A stretch of 64,000 nucleotides of DNA from Acinetobacter sp. ANC 3832 (GTDB lineage: Bacteria > Pseudomonadota > Gammaproteobacteria > Pseudomonadales > Moraxellaceae): assembly GCF_002135415.1 (NCBI RefSeq), contig NZ_NEGJ01000014.1, forward strand, positions 35,509 to 99,508, in the 5' to 3' direction. Shown here piece by piece: positions 1-9,779 of the stretch (within the stretch, counting starts at the first letter, position 1; every line of letters starts with the position of its first letter). The notes under the pieces are model-generated. The model was not told where the DNA came from. It saw only the letters and a program-made list of their open reading frames with translations, and did not search any database. A program made the position numbers and the translations under genes.

Positions 1-37
1 TTCTATTTGTTAAACAAGCTAATGAAAGGATAAACGC

Positions 38-412
38 ATGTCTCAGGATAATGATGAGTTAGTATCAGATGAGCAATTCTACGAACGCGCGGATGAGTTC
101 ATCCATTTAGCCAACGAATTTGCAGATTCAGAAAATTTAGATTCACCTTTAACACCCGTTGTTCCAGGTCAAGTCAGCGCATCATTTATGTATGCCAATG
201 CCCGTTATAGTGTTTGGTTGTCTGCGTGTTCTTATAAATCTGCGGAAGACTTCAAGAAGGATAAACAAGTCATCCATGATTATTATTTAGAACAATTTAA
301 ATTGATGCTTGAAGATAATCTTGAAGAATATCACGAAAATTTTGAAACCTACTTCCCTCAGTCAGATGAAGATGACATCAAGCCTGATAATGAAGTAAAG
401 CGTTTCGTTTAA
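38..412 (+). CDS. DUF3144 family protein (first of tandem pair)
   Basis: Small acidic cytosolic protein of 124 residues with no signal peptide or membrane segment. It carries the DUF3144 pattern: a FYERADEFIHLANEF block near the start, then GQVSASFMYANARYSVW, and an all-helical end with QFKLMLEDN. The molecular function of this family is unknown to me. The next gene is a clear paralogue, so the two arose by tandem duplication. The ATG at 38 is preceded by AAAGGA at a normal distance. The C-terminal part is rich in Asp and Glu. Family assignment rests on the conserved core shared by both copies. Confidence 0.75.
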   Translation: MSQDNDELVSDEQFYERADEFIHLANEFADSENLDSPLTPVVPGQVSASFMYANARYSVWLSACSYKSAEDFKKDKQVIHDYYLEQFKLMLEDNLEEYHENFETYFPQSDEDDIKPDNEVKRFV

Positions 413-466
413 GCGACGCTTTGCCTATAATAGCAATCAATTGAAGTAATATTTGTGGAAAAAGTC

Positions 467-865
467 ATGTCTCAGAAAATCGATGCTACCGATGTCACCG
501 AAGAAGAAGCTTTAAATGCTGTTTTTTTTGAGCGTGCTGACGAATTTATCAAACAAGCAAACGAATTTTGCCGTCCACCGAAAGGGCAAAAATCTGATCC
601 TGCTGAATTACGTGGTCAAGTGAGTGCAGCAATGCTATTTGGTACTGCTCGCTTTAATACTTGGGTTGCTGCCAATACATTTAAAGATGGCAATGAAATG
701 CGCGAATCTAAGCAACAAGTCACTTCATATATTCTTCAGCAATTTCAAATGATGCTTGAAGATAACTATGATGAATATTGCGAACAGTTTGAAAACTATT
801 TACGTTTCCGTAAAAATGAAGATTTCCATGCACATAAGCACGATGGACATGATCATAACCACTAA
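467..865 (+). CDS. DUF3144 family protein with His-rich tail
   Basis: Paralogue of the preceding gene, sharing FFERADEFIKQANEF, GQVSAAMLFGTARFNTW and QFQMMLEDN. It differs by a C-terminal tail, HAHKHDGHDHNH, that looks able to bind divalent metal (inference). An in-frame GTG lies at 455, but the ATG at 467 gives the same MSQ start as the upstream copy and is preferred. It lies 54 bp after the first copy, probably in the same transcript, and a strong terminator follows. No enzymatic motif is visible and the function is unknown. Confidence 0.75.
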   Translation: MSQKIDATDVTEEEALNAVFFERADEFIKQANEFCRPPKGQKSDPAELRGQVSAAMLFGTARFNTWVAANTFKDGNEMRESKQQVTSYILQQFQMMLEDNYDEYCEQFENYLRFRKNEDFHAHKHDGHDHNH

Positions 866-883
866 ATCAGACATGATTTAATC

Positions 884-904
884 AAGCCCTTCGGGGCTTT
901 TTTT
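884..904 (+). terminator. Intrinsic terminator after DUF3144 pair
   Basis: AAGCCC-TTC-GGGGCTT hairpin followed directly by a run of T. It closes the two-gene DUF3144 transcript. Confidence 0.85.
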
Positions 905-1004
905 ATATCCAACAGAAATACTTTTTTACCAAAGCACTATTAAAAATAAAACCCAATTACAGTATGTTAAATATAAGACATGCAGAAAATAAAATGGAAG
1001 AATA

Positions 1005-2069
1005 ATGCAAAATTTAGGATTTGCGCTGATTGACCCACACATTCACCAGTGGGATCCCTATCACACGCCACATGCCGCTGCACTCGCAGTCAAACTTCTA
1101 GGTAAACATCCTTATCTTCTAGATAAAATGGTCCGTCTGGTTAAATCCAAAGACCTTATTGATACCGTTGGACTCACTACGCATATCACCGCTCCTTATC
1201 TACCGAGTGATTATAAAAAAGATATCGGTCATTATGCGGTCGAACAAGTGGTTCATATAGAAGCAAGTTGGGCAGGTCATAAAGGTAAAGGTGTAATTGG
1301 CGAAACTGAATTTATTGAATCATTACCCTTTAATAATGAAACGGTGCAACTTGGTGGTATCGTTGCAACTGCAGATCCAACGAATAGTAACTTTAAAAAG
1401 ATTTTAAAGTTACATCAAAAAGCGTCTAAAAAGTTACGTGGTATTCGTCGCATGGCGGCAGTACATGAAGATAAAGGGATTCATGCATGGGCTGATGAAC
1501 CCCATTTATATAGCAATAAAAAATTTCTCAAAGGCTTTGAACAACTGGCTTTGCATCATTTAAGTTTTGATGCATGGGTTTATTCAACGCAAATTCCAGA
1601 TGTCATTCAATTGGCGAAGCAATTTCCTGAAACCTCTATTGTCTTAGACCATTTGGGTACGCCTGCGGGTTTATTTGGCAAAGTAGGACAAAATACAGGA
1701 CTAACTCAAACAGCGAGAGAGAATATTTTCTATCAATGGCAGGACTACATTGCTGAGCTTGCAACATGTCCCAATGTATACACGAAAATGTCTGGCTTAT
1801 TCATGCCTATACTTGGGCATCAATTCCATCAGAAAAAACAACAAGCTTCAAAGCAGGAAATTATAGATTTAGTTGCACCACTGATTACCCACGCTTTGGA
1901 TAGTTTTGGAACCTATCGCGTCATGTTTGCTTCTAACTTTCCTATGGACAGTGTCAGCACATCTCTCGTCAATATTATTGATGCTTTTAGTGATATTGTG
2001 AACGAATATGATGATGACGCATTAAAACGTGTCTTTCACCACAATGCAAAACAGTTTTATCGTTTATAA
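1005..2069 (+). CDS. Amidohydrolase (PF04909-type, PDC hydrolase-like)
   Basis: A 354-residue cytosolic TIM-barrel metal-dependent hydrolase. The N-terminal DPHIHQWDP (H12-x-H14) is the metal-ligand motif of the amidohydrolase_2 family, which includes 2-pyrone-4,6-dicarboxylate lactonase and related lactonases. The middle has SIVLDHLGTPAG and the end has FASNFPMDS, where the catalytic metal-binding Asp of the family is expected. The substrate cannot be told from sequence. ATG 1005 has GGAAGA just upstream. It stands alone: a terminator precedes it and the next gene is convergent. Confidence 0.8.
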   Translation: MQNLGFALIDPHIHQWDPYHTPHAAALAVKLLGKHPYLLDKMVRLVKSKDLIDTVGLTTHITAPYLPSDYKKDIGHYAVEQVVHIEASWAGHKGKGVIGETEFIESLPFNNETVQLGGIVATADPTNSNFKKILKLHQKASKKLRGIRRMAAVHEDKGIHAWADEPHLYSNKKFLKGFEQLALHHLSFDAWVYSTQIPDVIQLAKQFPETSIVLDHLGTPAGLFGKVGQNTGLTQTARENIFYQWQDYIAELATCPNVYTKMSGLFMPILGHQFHQKKQQASKQEIIDLVAPLITHALDSFGTYRVMFASNFPMDSVSTSLVNIIDAFSDIVNEYDDDALKRVFHHNAKQFYRL

Positions 2070-2172
2070 ATATTAAAATAAAAGCAGGAGTCTTGTATCA
2101 GTTTTAAACCTTTTTAAGACTCCGAATTTAGCTTCATTCTTAAAGGACGAGACTCTTCTATTTTTATAAAAC

Positions 2173-2199
2173 AAAAGCCACACAATGTGTGTGGCTTTT
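2173..2199. terminator. Bidirectional intrinsic terminator
   Basis: AAAAGCCACAC-loop-GTGTGGCTTTT, an 11-bp perfect stem flanked by A and T runs between two convergent genes. It can serve both the amidohydrolase and the M16 protease transcripts. Confidence 0.85.
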
Positions 2200-2251
2200 G
2201 CACAAAGTTTTATTCATTCAAATGAATAAAACTTGCAACAATCATTCTGAA

Positions 2252-5017
2252 TTACTTTTGAGCTTGACCATATTGATCTGCCATCACTTCAACCAATTGC
2301 TCAGGTTTGATGTATTTTTTAATCACAGCATTCACATCAGCTATGGTTAATTTGGCAAACTCTTGATCACGTACTGCACGACTGTCCATTTTTTTATTAC
2401 GCTCAAGTTGACTATTCAGCATTCGATGAATCATACGTTCGTCTTCAAGTGAAGTTACTCGTTTTTTCAAAATATTGGCTTTTGCTGCTTCAAGCTCTTG
2501 CTCAGTAACACCCTTACTAATTAATTCACTTAGCACCTTATGCACAATTTGCGAAACTTGATCAGATTTTCCTGCGGTGTAATTGGCTTCAATCATCAAT
2601 GCGCCAACATCATTAAATGAATCAAGATTTAAATTACTGCCAAAACCATAAACCAATGCATTTTTTTCACGTAATTCTTGCCCTAAACGTGAAGACAATT
2701 GCGAATCACCCAAAATATAACTAAACACAATTAATGCTGCTGCATCAGCATTATCCATACCAACAGGTAAAGTTAATAAGCCTTGGTAACTACCAAACTC
2801 ACGTTGTTCTGCTAAGGCATGTACTTTTTTTGCTTGATACTCATGATGTTCAGAGGCTATTCGTTGATACGGTTGCTTGGCTTTCCATGAAGCAAATTCA
2901 GTATTTAATAATTTCAAAATATTTTTAGGCTCGTATTGTCCTGTGATGGCAATTTGCGCATGATCCATGGCAAAGAAGTTTTTATATAAATCTTTGACTT
3001 GATCTACAGTCGCTGCTTGAATTTGTTTTTTTGATAATTCAGGTTCGAAATGATAGCGTAAATCACCTGGTTGATAAGTTTCAATCAAACGTGCAATAGT
3101 CAGTGAAGATACGGTTTCGGGTTCGGTATAAGGACGATCTAAACTTGAAAGGCTTTGTAATTTAATCAAATCAAATTGTGATTGTTCAAATTTAGGATTT
3201 TTCATTACTTCTACAATATATTTAAAGAAGTCTTCAAAATTTTCTTTTTTCGCGACAATCTGAATGGTCATACCATTATCTGCCGCATCAGCCGTTGCGA
3301 TACCACCCGCTTCAATCGATTTATCTGCAATATTTTGCAAACTGTATTTATCAGAAGCTCTGAGCAATAGATAAGCCGTAAAATCGATGATTTCACTTTT
3401 GTTAAATAAAGATTCTGCCGTACCAAAATTTACATTGATGGTGGCATAAGTTTTATCATCACGTGTTGTTGTTGGGAATAAAGCATATTGCATCCCATTT
3501 TTTAACGTTCCACGCTGAATTTTCTTTTCTGTTGCATCTAAATATTGCTTGGATTTTTCAACATATTGAGCAACTTCTGCTTTATACACACTCGCATCTT
3601 TTAACGGTTCGGCTTTTTCAGCTTGCTGATCTAAAGTCTTTGGTTTTTCTTTTGTCTGTTTTTGCTCTAACGCTTTTTTCTGGTCTTCAGGTGTCGGTTG
3701 AATATCTCCGACAATTCGATGCTCAGGTATTAAAAAGTTTTTCAGCGTTTGATTGGTTTCAGCTAAAGATAAATCTTGAATGGCTTTTTGATCTGTAAAA
3801 TATTGCGACCAATTACCATTTGACGATACGACATAGTCACTCAACATTGAGCCAACCGCAGCAGCATTACTGAACATTGTATCTTGGCTATTTTTAACCA
3901 AATTTTTAACTCGTTTTAATTCAGAATCATCAAAGTCTTTATTTTTTTCAACACCTGAAATGAGTGAACTTTCAATTTTATTTGGATCATTTGAAGGTGC
4001 ATAAATTGCTCCCATAAAGACCAAATTAAAATCTTTATCTAACCATGTGGTTGATTGCACATTGGTTGCAATGCCTGTTTCCACCATATTTGAATATAGA
4101 TGACCACTGGGTTGTAACGTATATAAATAAGGGGATAGAGCCAATGCAGGCTGAATTTTATCATTTTTACCATTCATATAAATATGAAATTTAGCCAAAT
4201 CACTTCCCTTTTGCACCATGAAGTTTCTATTTTTAATATTTGCAGAATCTAACAACGGAACTTGAGCTTGCGTAGGAACAGGACGCGCAGGAATTGAACT
4301 GAAATTTTGATCAATTTGTTTTAAGACTTCTGCTTTATCAAATTTCCCCGAAATTACCATGACTGCATTATTAGGTGCATACCAAGCGCGATAAAATTTA
4401 TTCAATTCATCCATTTTAATAGATTTTAATTCGACCAAATCACCAATCGGTAAACGACCTAAATATTGATTGCCATAGGCAGATTTCCACATTTGATCCA
4501 TCAATACAGCAAAAGGTTGATCCATACGAACTTCACGTTCACGCATGACAATATTGATTTCTGAAGGAACAAATTTTTCCTGTAAAACCAATTTATCCAT
4601 ACGTTCAGCTTCAAGATAAATCACTTGATCTAATGCGGTCTTTTCAGGTCTTACGATATTGGTATATTTGGTCGAGTAATAATCTGTACTCGCATTGGTC
4701 ATTAAAGTGTATTGATCCAAACGGCGTTGGAACTCTTCCCCTTTAACATTCTGTGTACCCTTAAATGCCAAATGTTCCAGTAAATGCGCAAGTCCACCTT
4801 TACCTTGTGGATCATTCAATGAACCCGTCAAATAGACTGTATTTACAAAAACTTTGCTCTCTTTATCATTTGGAGCAAGTAACACTCGAAAACCATTATC
4901 TAACTTATATTCTTCAATATTATGTTCAGATTTCACTAAAATGGTTTGTGCCAAAGTTGAAGCACTAATACCGATTAAACAAAGAGAAAGGCTAAGTTTT
5001 TTCAACCGCATGAGCAT
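2252..5017 (-). CDS. M16 family zinc metalloprotease (pitrilysin/insulinase-like), exported
   Basis: A 921-residue protein with an N-terminal signal peptide (about residues 1-23, ending TLAQ), so probably periplasmic. The inverted zinc motif H78-L-L-E81-H82 is present, with the distal Glu expected in VMREREVRMDQ (about residue 160). A second, catalytically dead M16 repeat fills the C-terminal half (about 500-921), ending with the substrate-cleft block REKNALVYGFG. A Lys/Gln/Glu-rich linker near residues 445-475 joins the halves. The family degrades peptides and misfolded protein fragments. Monocistronic by context. The start could also be the ATG two codons on. Confidence 0.9.
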   Translation of the reverse strand: MLMRLKKLSLSLCLIGISASTLAQTILVKSEHNIEEYKLDNGFRVLLAPNDKESKVFVNTVYLTGSLNDPQGKGGLAHLLEHLAFKGTQNVKGEEFQRRLDQYTLMTNASTDYYSTKYTNIVRPEKTALDQVIYLEAERMDKLVLQEKFVPSEINIVMREREVRMDQPFAVLMDQMWKSAYGNQYLGRLPIGDLVELKSIKMDELNKFYRAWYAPNNAVMVISGKFDKAEVLKQIDQNFSSIPARPVPTQAQVPLLDSANIKNRNFMVQKGSDLAKFHIYMNGKNDKIQPALALSPYLYTLQPSGHLYSNMVETGIATNVQSTTWLDKDFNLVFMGAIYAPSNDPNKIESSLISGVEKNKDFDDSELKRVKNLVKNSQDTMFSNAAAVGSMLSDYVVSSNGNWSQYFTDQKAIQDLSLAETNQTLKNFLIPEHRIVGDIQPTPEDQKKALEQKQTKEKPKTLDQQAEKAEPLKDASVYKAEVAQYVEKSKQYLDATEKKIQRGTLKNGMQYALFPTTTRDDKTYATINVNFGTAESLFNKSEIIDFTAYLLLRASDKYSLQNIADKSIEAGGIATADAADNGMTIQIVAKKENFEDFFKYIVEVMKNPKFEQSQFDLIKLQSLSSLDRPYTEPETVSSLTIARLIETYQPGDLRYHFEPELSKKQIQAATVDQVKDLYKNFFAMDHAQIAITGQYEPKNILKLLNTEFASWKAKQPYQRIASEHHEYQAKKVHALAEQREFGSYQGLLTLPVGMDNADAAALIVFSYILGDSQLSSRLGQELREKNALVYGFGSNLNLDSFNDVGALMIEANYTAGKSDQVSQIVHKVLSELISKGVTEQELEAAKANILKKRVTSLEDERMIHRMLNSQLERNKKMDSRAVRDQEFAKLTIADVNAVIKKYIKPEQLVEVMADQYGQAQK

Positions 5018-5189
5018 AGTATGTCCAGAATTTTATAAGAAATTTTTAAAACGTTATAAGCCAGTTATCTTAAAAAATAATGAAATAATTAAATAGTAGA
5101 GTTTTGAAAAAATAGCCGTTTATTTCAACGACTTTTGTACAAAAACAATCAAGATTAAAAAAATTGACCCAAATATTTCGGTAAAATAT

Positions 5190-6011
5190 TTAATTCAGAA
5201 CAATACTGATAAAGACCAAACACAATAAAAAAATGTATCCTCTTTCATGTAATTGATTAGATAGTTTTCCAACAAATTTCAAACCCATTTTCATGCCTAG
5301 AAAACCACCTAAAACCAAGCAAATTAAAGCAGGATAATAAAAATAAGCAATGAAACCTGAACCGAGATGAATCGGATTGACCCAATAGCCCACGATATAA
5401 GTTGCACATCCAGCAACAGCAACTGGAACACTTAAAGGATTCGCCAAAGCAACTGCCGCTCGCATATCTAAACCACAACGTCGAAATAAGGGCACTGTCA
5501 TCACACTTCCCCCAACACCCAATGCTGCAGCAATTGCCCCAATCAAAAAACCGCCATAACTTTGCTCTGTTTTATACAATAATCGAATCTTTTTTTGCAT
5601 CGGTCGCGCTGAAGTTTTTACTTGCCGTTTCATGCAATCTAAGATTGTAATGAGCAGATATATCACAAAAATCCATTTTAAAATTTCAGCACTGATGAAA
5701 AATGATAAAGCTGTTCCGATAACAGCTCCAAATGCAATCCAATAGACCAGTGGAATAAGATATTTCGTTCGTATTTTGCCATTTTTATGCTGTTGATATG
5801 TCGCCAAACCCGCATTCATGATCATCAATAATAATGAAGTCGCGATTGCACTTTTGAAAGCATATTGATAGGCCAAAGTATCAACCACAGCATGATAACG
5901 AATCACACTATAAACCAAAGGTACAACGACAAAGCCACCAGCAAAACCAAATAAAATGGTTAGTACACCACTTAAGATACCCGCACAAATTAAAACTAAA
6001 TAAAGTTCCAC
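5190..6011 (-). CDS. TSUP (TauE/SafE) family permease
   Basis: A 273-residue inner-membrane protein with about eight hydrophobic segments and the internal repeat typical of the TauE/SafE sulfite or organosulfonate exporter family: GILSGVLTILFGFAGGFVVVP near the start and AIAAALGVGGSVMTVP in the second half. It probably moves a small sulfur-containing or organic anion; substrate unknown. It starts with GTG at 6011, preceded by AAAGGAT at good spacing. It is divergent from an AraC-family gene that may control it (inference from layout). Confidence 0.85.
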   Translation of the reverse strand: MELYLVLICAGILSGVLTILFGFAGGFVVVPLVYSVIRYHAVVDTLAYQYAFKSAIATSLLLMIMNAGLATYQQHKNGKIRTKYLIPLVYWIAFGAVIGTALSFFISAEILKWIFVIYLLITILDCMKRQVKTSARPMQKKIRLLYKTEQSYGGFLIGAIAAALGVGGSVMTVPLFRRCGLDMRAAVALANPLSVPVAVAGCATYIVGYWVNPIHLGSGFIAYFYYPALICLVLGGFLGMKMGLKFVGKLSNQLHERGYIFLLCLVFISIVLN

Positions 6012-6103
6012 ACGTATTTATCCTTTAAATAAATACAGTTTAATGTTAAAAAATTGAGTTAAATTTGTTAGATTCCGCTTTCAACTACTCAAATCAGACA
6101 GAT

Positions 6104-6874
6104 ATGCAGCAAGTTTCTATCCATAGCGTCGAACATCTTGAGCAAAAAATAATTGCTATCTCGACACGATATGAAAAATATTATGTTTTAGACATACATA
6201 GCCATGAACGTGCGCAATTACTCTACGGTGCTACAGGTGTTATTCATATTGAAACACCACATGGTAACTGGATTATTCCCCCAGAACGTGCCGTTTGGAT
6301 TCCACCGAATATTCTGCATAAATTGACGATGTTTTCTGTAAACACCTGTAGTCTTTACATTTTGTCGGATACACTGCCACGTGAGTCTAGCCAATGCGAA
6401 GTCTTATCTATCTCTCCCTTGCTACGTCAATTGCTACTCAAAGCTCCCCATTTGACTGCACCCTTTTCAAAACATGATGAGCTGATTTTTGATTTGATTT
6501 TATGTGAATTGAAAATCGCAGATGCGATTCAACTACACCTGCCTTTGCCTGAAAATAAAAGACTTTTAGCACTCTGCCAAAACTTTATACGCGCACCCAA
6601 TATTCATTTATCACCTGAAGAAATCGCAAAGCAATTGAATCTAAGCGAACGGCATTTTAGTCGCCTATTTAAAAACGAAGTAGGGCTTTCTTTTTCTAAA
6701 TGGCGGCAACAGGTATGTGTGTTACTCAGTCTAGAAAAAATCATGCAAGGTCAATCTATTCAACATATTGCTTATGATTATGGTTTTAAAAACCCTGCTG
6801 CTTTTAGCACCCTATTTCATCGTATTTTAGGTGTGAGTCCATCTCGGTATTTTCAAAATAAGACCCTATCTTAA
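6104..6874 (+). CDS. AraC family transcriptional regulator
   Basis: N-terminal cupin-like sensor domain with HSHERAQLLYGATGVIHI and PERAVWIPPNILHKL, as in NimR-type AraC regulators, then a C-terminal double helix-turn-helix (LSPEEIAKQLNLSERHFSRL and IQHIAYDYGFKNPAAFSTLF) with the LGVSPSRY end motif. A TTG at 6065 would add 13 residues; ATG 6104 gives a start closer to the family and is preferred. It is divergent from a TSUP permease, the usual arrangement for a regulator and its exporter target. Confidence 0.85.
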   Translation: MQQVSIHSVEHLEQKIIAISTRYEKYYVLDIHSHERAQLLYGATGVIHIETPHGNWIIPPERAVWIPPNILHKLTMFSVNTCSLYILSDTLPRESSQCEVLSISPLLRQLLLKAPHLTAPFSKHDELIFDLILCELKIADAIQLHLPLPENKRLLALCQNFIRAPNIHLSPEEIAKQLNLSERHFSRLFKNEVGLSFSKWRQQVCVLLSLEKIMQGQSIQHIAYDYGFKNPAAFSTLFHRILGVSPSRYFQNKTLS

Positions 6875-7166
6875 AAAGTGTTCTCCATTTTTTGAATGTG
6901 CTTTTTGGATGAGATCAACAAAATTAAAATTTAAAGGCTAAAGTGCTGCTTCATGCAGACCAAGCATTGTCCATTGCTTAGGCCGACTCAAAATATACTG
7001 TCTGATGTGTCAAATCGGTTTTATTTGAATAGTTAAAATAAAACCTATTTCCACGACAAAATATTTATATGCTCCATATGCAATGAAGCACTTTATACTG
7101 AAAGCTTAGAAAGTTTAGCCTATAGCTGATGTACTGATCTATTAAAATTAAAAACGATATTGCAGA
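6875..7166. other. Intergenic region with nested inverted repeats
   Basis: 292 bp between two convergent genes with no coding signal. AGGCTAAA at 6935-6942 pairs with TTTAGCCT at 7114-7121; inside it, AGTGCT..CTTCAT at 6942-6954 pairs imperfectly with ATGAAGCACT at 7083-7092. In the middle a 10-bp perfect hairpin, GGTTTTATTT / AAATAAAACC, spans 7017-7045. The whole of 6935-7121 could be a non-coding mobile remnant or a structured transcript. Confidence 0.45.
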
Positions 7167-7988
7167 TTAAATCTCAATTTCAGCTTGCATATACAACTTT
7201 GCATATCCTGAAATTTCAATACGCTCATTCTCTAATATTTGACAATAAAGCTCACCACCTCGTTTTGAAGCTTGGTAAGCGAGGATATTATTTTTTGCTA
7301 ACTTTTCTGCCCAAAGAGGTGCAATTCCTGTATGGATCGAACCCGTAACAGGATCTTCATCTATCCCATTCGCAGGTGCAAAATAACGAGAAATACAATC
7401 ATAATTTTCTGAATTTGATGTAATCGCAACATCTAAAGTATGCGCATCTGAAGTAATCGCAGTGCGTATTTTTCCAAGTTGCTTTAATAAGGCTAAATTT
7501 GGCTGCTCATCTAAGACATCTTGTACAGTTTCATATTCAATAATATACGCTTGAGCATTCAAATAAACATTCTTAAACGGCTTCGTAAATGCTTGATTGA
7601 GAAGTTCAGGATATTCATCTACTTTGACAGCACGACGGATGGGGAAATTCATCACAATCTTTCCATCTTCTTCTTGGCTTACAACAAAAATGCCTAAATT
7701 TTTAACATGAAATTGAATCTTTTTTAATTGAGTAAAATCTTTAAATAAAACAAAGCTACTCGCCAAAGTAGCATGTCCACAAAAATCAACTTCTGTAGTG
7801 GGCGTAAACCAACGAATTTCATAATTTTCAGCATCTATTGGCTTAACAAAAGCAGTTTCTGATAATTGGTTTTCAAGTGCAATATTTTGCATTAAGGCTT
7901 CATCTAACCACTCATCTACAACTAAAACAGCCGCAGGATTTCCTTTAAATAATGCTTTGCTAAAAGCATCAACTTGATACATTTTCAT
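7167..7988 (-). CDS. PhzF family isomerase/epimerase
   Basis: A 273-residue cytosolic protein of the PhzF fold (two diaminopimelate-epimerase-like halves). It shows the family opening (YQVDAFSKALFKGNPAAVLV), the ENQLSETAFV block with the catalytic Glu (about residue 45), GHATLASSFVLF, and DEDPVTGSIHTGIAPLW near the end. PhzF of phenazine synthesis isomerises trans-2,3-dihydro-3-hydroxyanthranilate; no phenazine genes lie here, so the substrate is unknown. AAGGAAC precedes the ATG at 7988. Confidence 0.88.
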   Translation of the reverse strand: MKMYQVDAFSKALFKGNPAAVLVVDEWLDEALMQNIALENQLSETAFVKPIDAENYEIRWFTPTTEVDFCGHATLASSFVLFKDFTQLKKIQFHVKNLGIFVVSQEEDGKIVMNFPIRRAVKVDEYPELLNQAFTKPFKNVYLNAQAYIIEYETVQDVLDEQPNLALLKQLGKIRTAITSDAHTLDVAITSNSENYDCISRYFAPANGIDEDPVTGSIHTGIAPLWAEKLAKNNILAYQASKRGGELYCQILENERIEISGYAKLYMQAEIEI

Positions 7989-8108
7989 GATGAATGTTCC
8001 TTAATTTTAAATCTATTTTACCGTATTAAAATTTTAGGTACAGATACACTAAAATTATTAAAATGGTTACAGAAGTTTTTTTTGACAAGAAACCAACTGA
8101 ATAAAATA

Positions 8109-8129
8109 ATGCACTCAAAATGAGTGCAT
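8109..8129 (-). terminator. Intrinsic terminator of tcyP
   Basis: ATGCACTCA-AAA-TGAGTGCAT, a 9-bp perfect stem; on the minus strand it runs into a T-rich tract, just after the tcyP stop. Confidence 0.7.
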
Positions 8130-8163
8130 CTATAAAGCCAATCGTATATTTAATTGTTTAGTT

Positions 8164-9555
8164 TCAGCTATGCTTTAACTCTTCATGTTCGTCTGATTGC
8201 ATAATCGTTTGATCTGTCTGCCCCATCAATTGACTGGTGACCATTCCTGCTGCCATTGAACCATCAACATTTAAAGCAGTACGCCCCATATCAATAAGTG
8301 GCTCAATAGAAATCAATAAAGCCACTAATGTTACGGGTAAACCCATAATTGGCAACACAATTAAAGCTGCAAAAGTTGCCCCACCACCAACACCTGCCAC
8401 CCCAATTGAACTCAGTGTCACAACACACACTAGAGTGATAATCCATACAGGATCTAAAGGATTAATTCCTACTGTAGGCGCGACCATCACAGCGAGCATT
8501 GCAGGATATAAGCCTGCACAACCATTCTGACCAATCGTCGTACCAAAAGATGCTGCAAAACTTGCAATAGATTCTGGAATACCTAAACGGCGTGTTTGGG
8601 CTTCAATACTCAAAGGGATACTGGCAGCACTTGAACGACTGGTAAATGCAAAGGTTAAAACGGGTAATACTTTTTTAAAGAACCGAATGGGACTGACACC
8701 CGTTAAAATCAATACAATTGCATGTACAGCAAACATGATGGCTAAGCCCAAATAGGACGCCACCAAAAAACCACCTAAATTGATAATATCAGCAGCTTTT
8801 GAACTTGCGACTACTTTAGTAATTAAGGCAAAAACTCCATACGGTGTTAATGTCATTACCAAACGAACTAGCTTCATTACCCATGCTTGTAAAGTCTCAA
8901 TTGCAACAACAATTCTTTGCCCTTTTTCAGCATCATCTTTAATTAAGTTGATTCCTGCAATACCCAACAATGTGGCAAAGATCACTACACTAATAATCGA
9001 CGTTGGATGTGCCCCTGTAAGCTCCATGAATGGATTGCTTGGTAAAAATGATAAGAATAAATCGGGAACGCTTAAATCAGTCACCTTACCAATATAATCG
9101 GTATGAATCGCATCTAAGCGTGCAGTTTCCTGTGTGCCTTGTACCAAACCAGCAGCACTTAAACCAAATAAATTCGTAACAAATACCCCCACTAAAGCTG
9201 CTATAGCCGTCGTGATCAGTAACGTTCCAATGGTAAAAAAACTAATCTTTCCTAAAGATGAGGCATTATGCAGTTTAATGACCGCACCTAAAATTGAAAC
9301 CAAAACCAATGGCATCACCACCATTTGTAAAAGTTTCACATAGCCATTTCCAACAAGATTAAACCATTGAATAGATTCATCTAAAACGGTTGCAGTTGAA
9401 CCATAAACCAAATGTAGACCCAATCCAAAAACCACACCCATACACAAGCCTGCAAATACTTTTTTCGATAGACTCCAATCAGTCTTACGGGTTTGCATCA
9501 GCAATATGATTAAGGCAATGAATATCGTGATATTCAGGATTAATGGGTAGTTCAT
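8164..9555 (-). CDS. tcyP: L-cystine:cation symporter TcyP (YdjN-type)
   Basis: Inner-membrane dicarboxylate/amino acid:cation symporter of about 463 residues with multiple membrane spans. It matches the E. coli YdjN/TcyP subgroup along its whole length, including [20 protein letters not shown] at the start, [18 protein letters not shown] (serine-rich reentrant loop) and [19 protein letters not shown]. The role is sodium- or proton-coupled cystine uptake. A TTG at 9594 would extend it, but the ATG at 9555 aligns with the family start and has GGAAAG upstream. Single gene with its own terminator. Confidence 0.92.
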   Translation of the reverse strand: MNYPLILNITIFIALIILLMQTRKTDWSLSKKVFAGLCMGVVFGLGLHLVYGSTATVLDESIQWFNLVGNGYVKLLQMVVMPLVLVSILGAVIKLHNASSLGKISFFTIGTLLITTAIAALVGVFVTNLFGLSAAGLVQGTQETARLDAIHTDYIGKVTDLSVPDLFLSFLPSNPFMELTGAHPTSIISVVIFATLLGIAGINLIKDDAEKGQRIVVAIETLQAWVMKLVRLVMTLTPYGVFALITKVVASSKAADIINLGGFLVASYLGLAIMFAVHAIVLILTGVSPIRFFKKVLPVLTFAFTSRSSAASIPLSIEAQTRRLGIPESIASFAASFGTTIGQNGCAGLYPAMLAVMVAPTVGINPLDPVWIITLVCVVTLSSIGVAGVGGGATFAALIVLPIMGLPVTLVALLISIEPLIDMGRTALNVDGSMAAGMVTSQLMGQTDQTIMQSDEHEELKHS

Positions 9556-9779
9556 TGGCTTTCCAAAAATTTTGTTATATAAATTATAAGACAATAGCGA
9601 TCAGCGAGACAGTCTTTATCATTTTTGTAGATATTGTTGCTTATTTTTCGACATCTTTTATCTATATAAAAAACAAAATGATATCGGCTTAATCCATAAA
9701 TCAGCTAAACTTTTTCTAAAAAGTGCTAAAGCATTACCGTATATATCAAATGAATGTTTATTAAAGAGATGCTTATTAC

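Noticed and set aside
2086..2123. GGAGTCTT...AAGACTCC inverted repeat after the amidohydrolase gene
   Set aside because: The loop is over 20 bases and a better terminator lies at 2173-2199; similarity to the A-D repeat family is too low.
8237..9343. Three long plus-strand ORFs opposite tcyP
   Set aside because: They are reverse-frame shadows of a well-conserved membrane protein gene and match no family.
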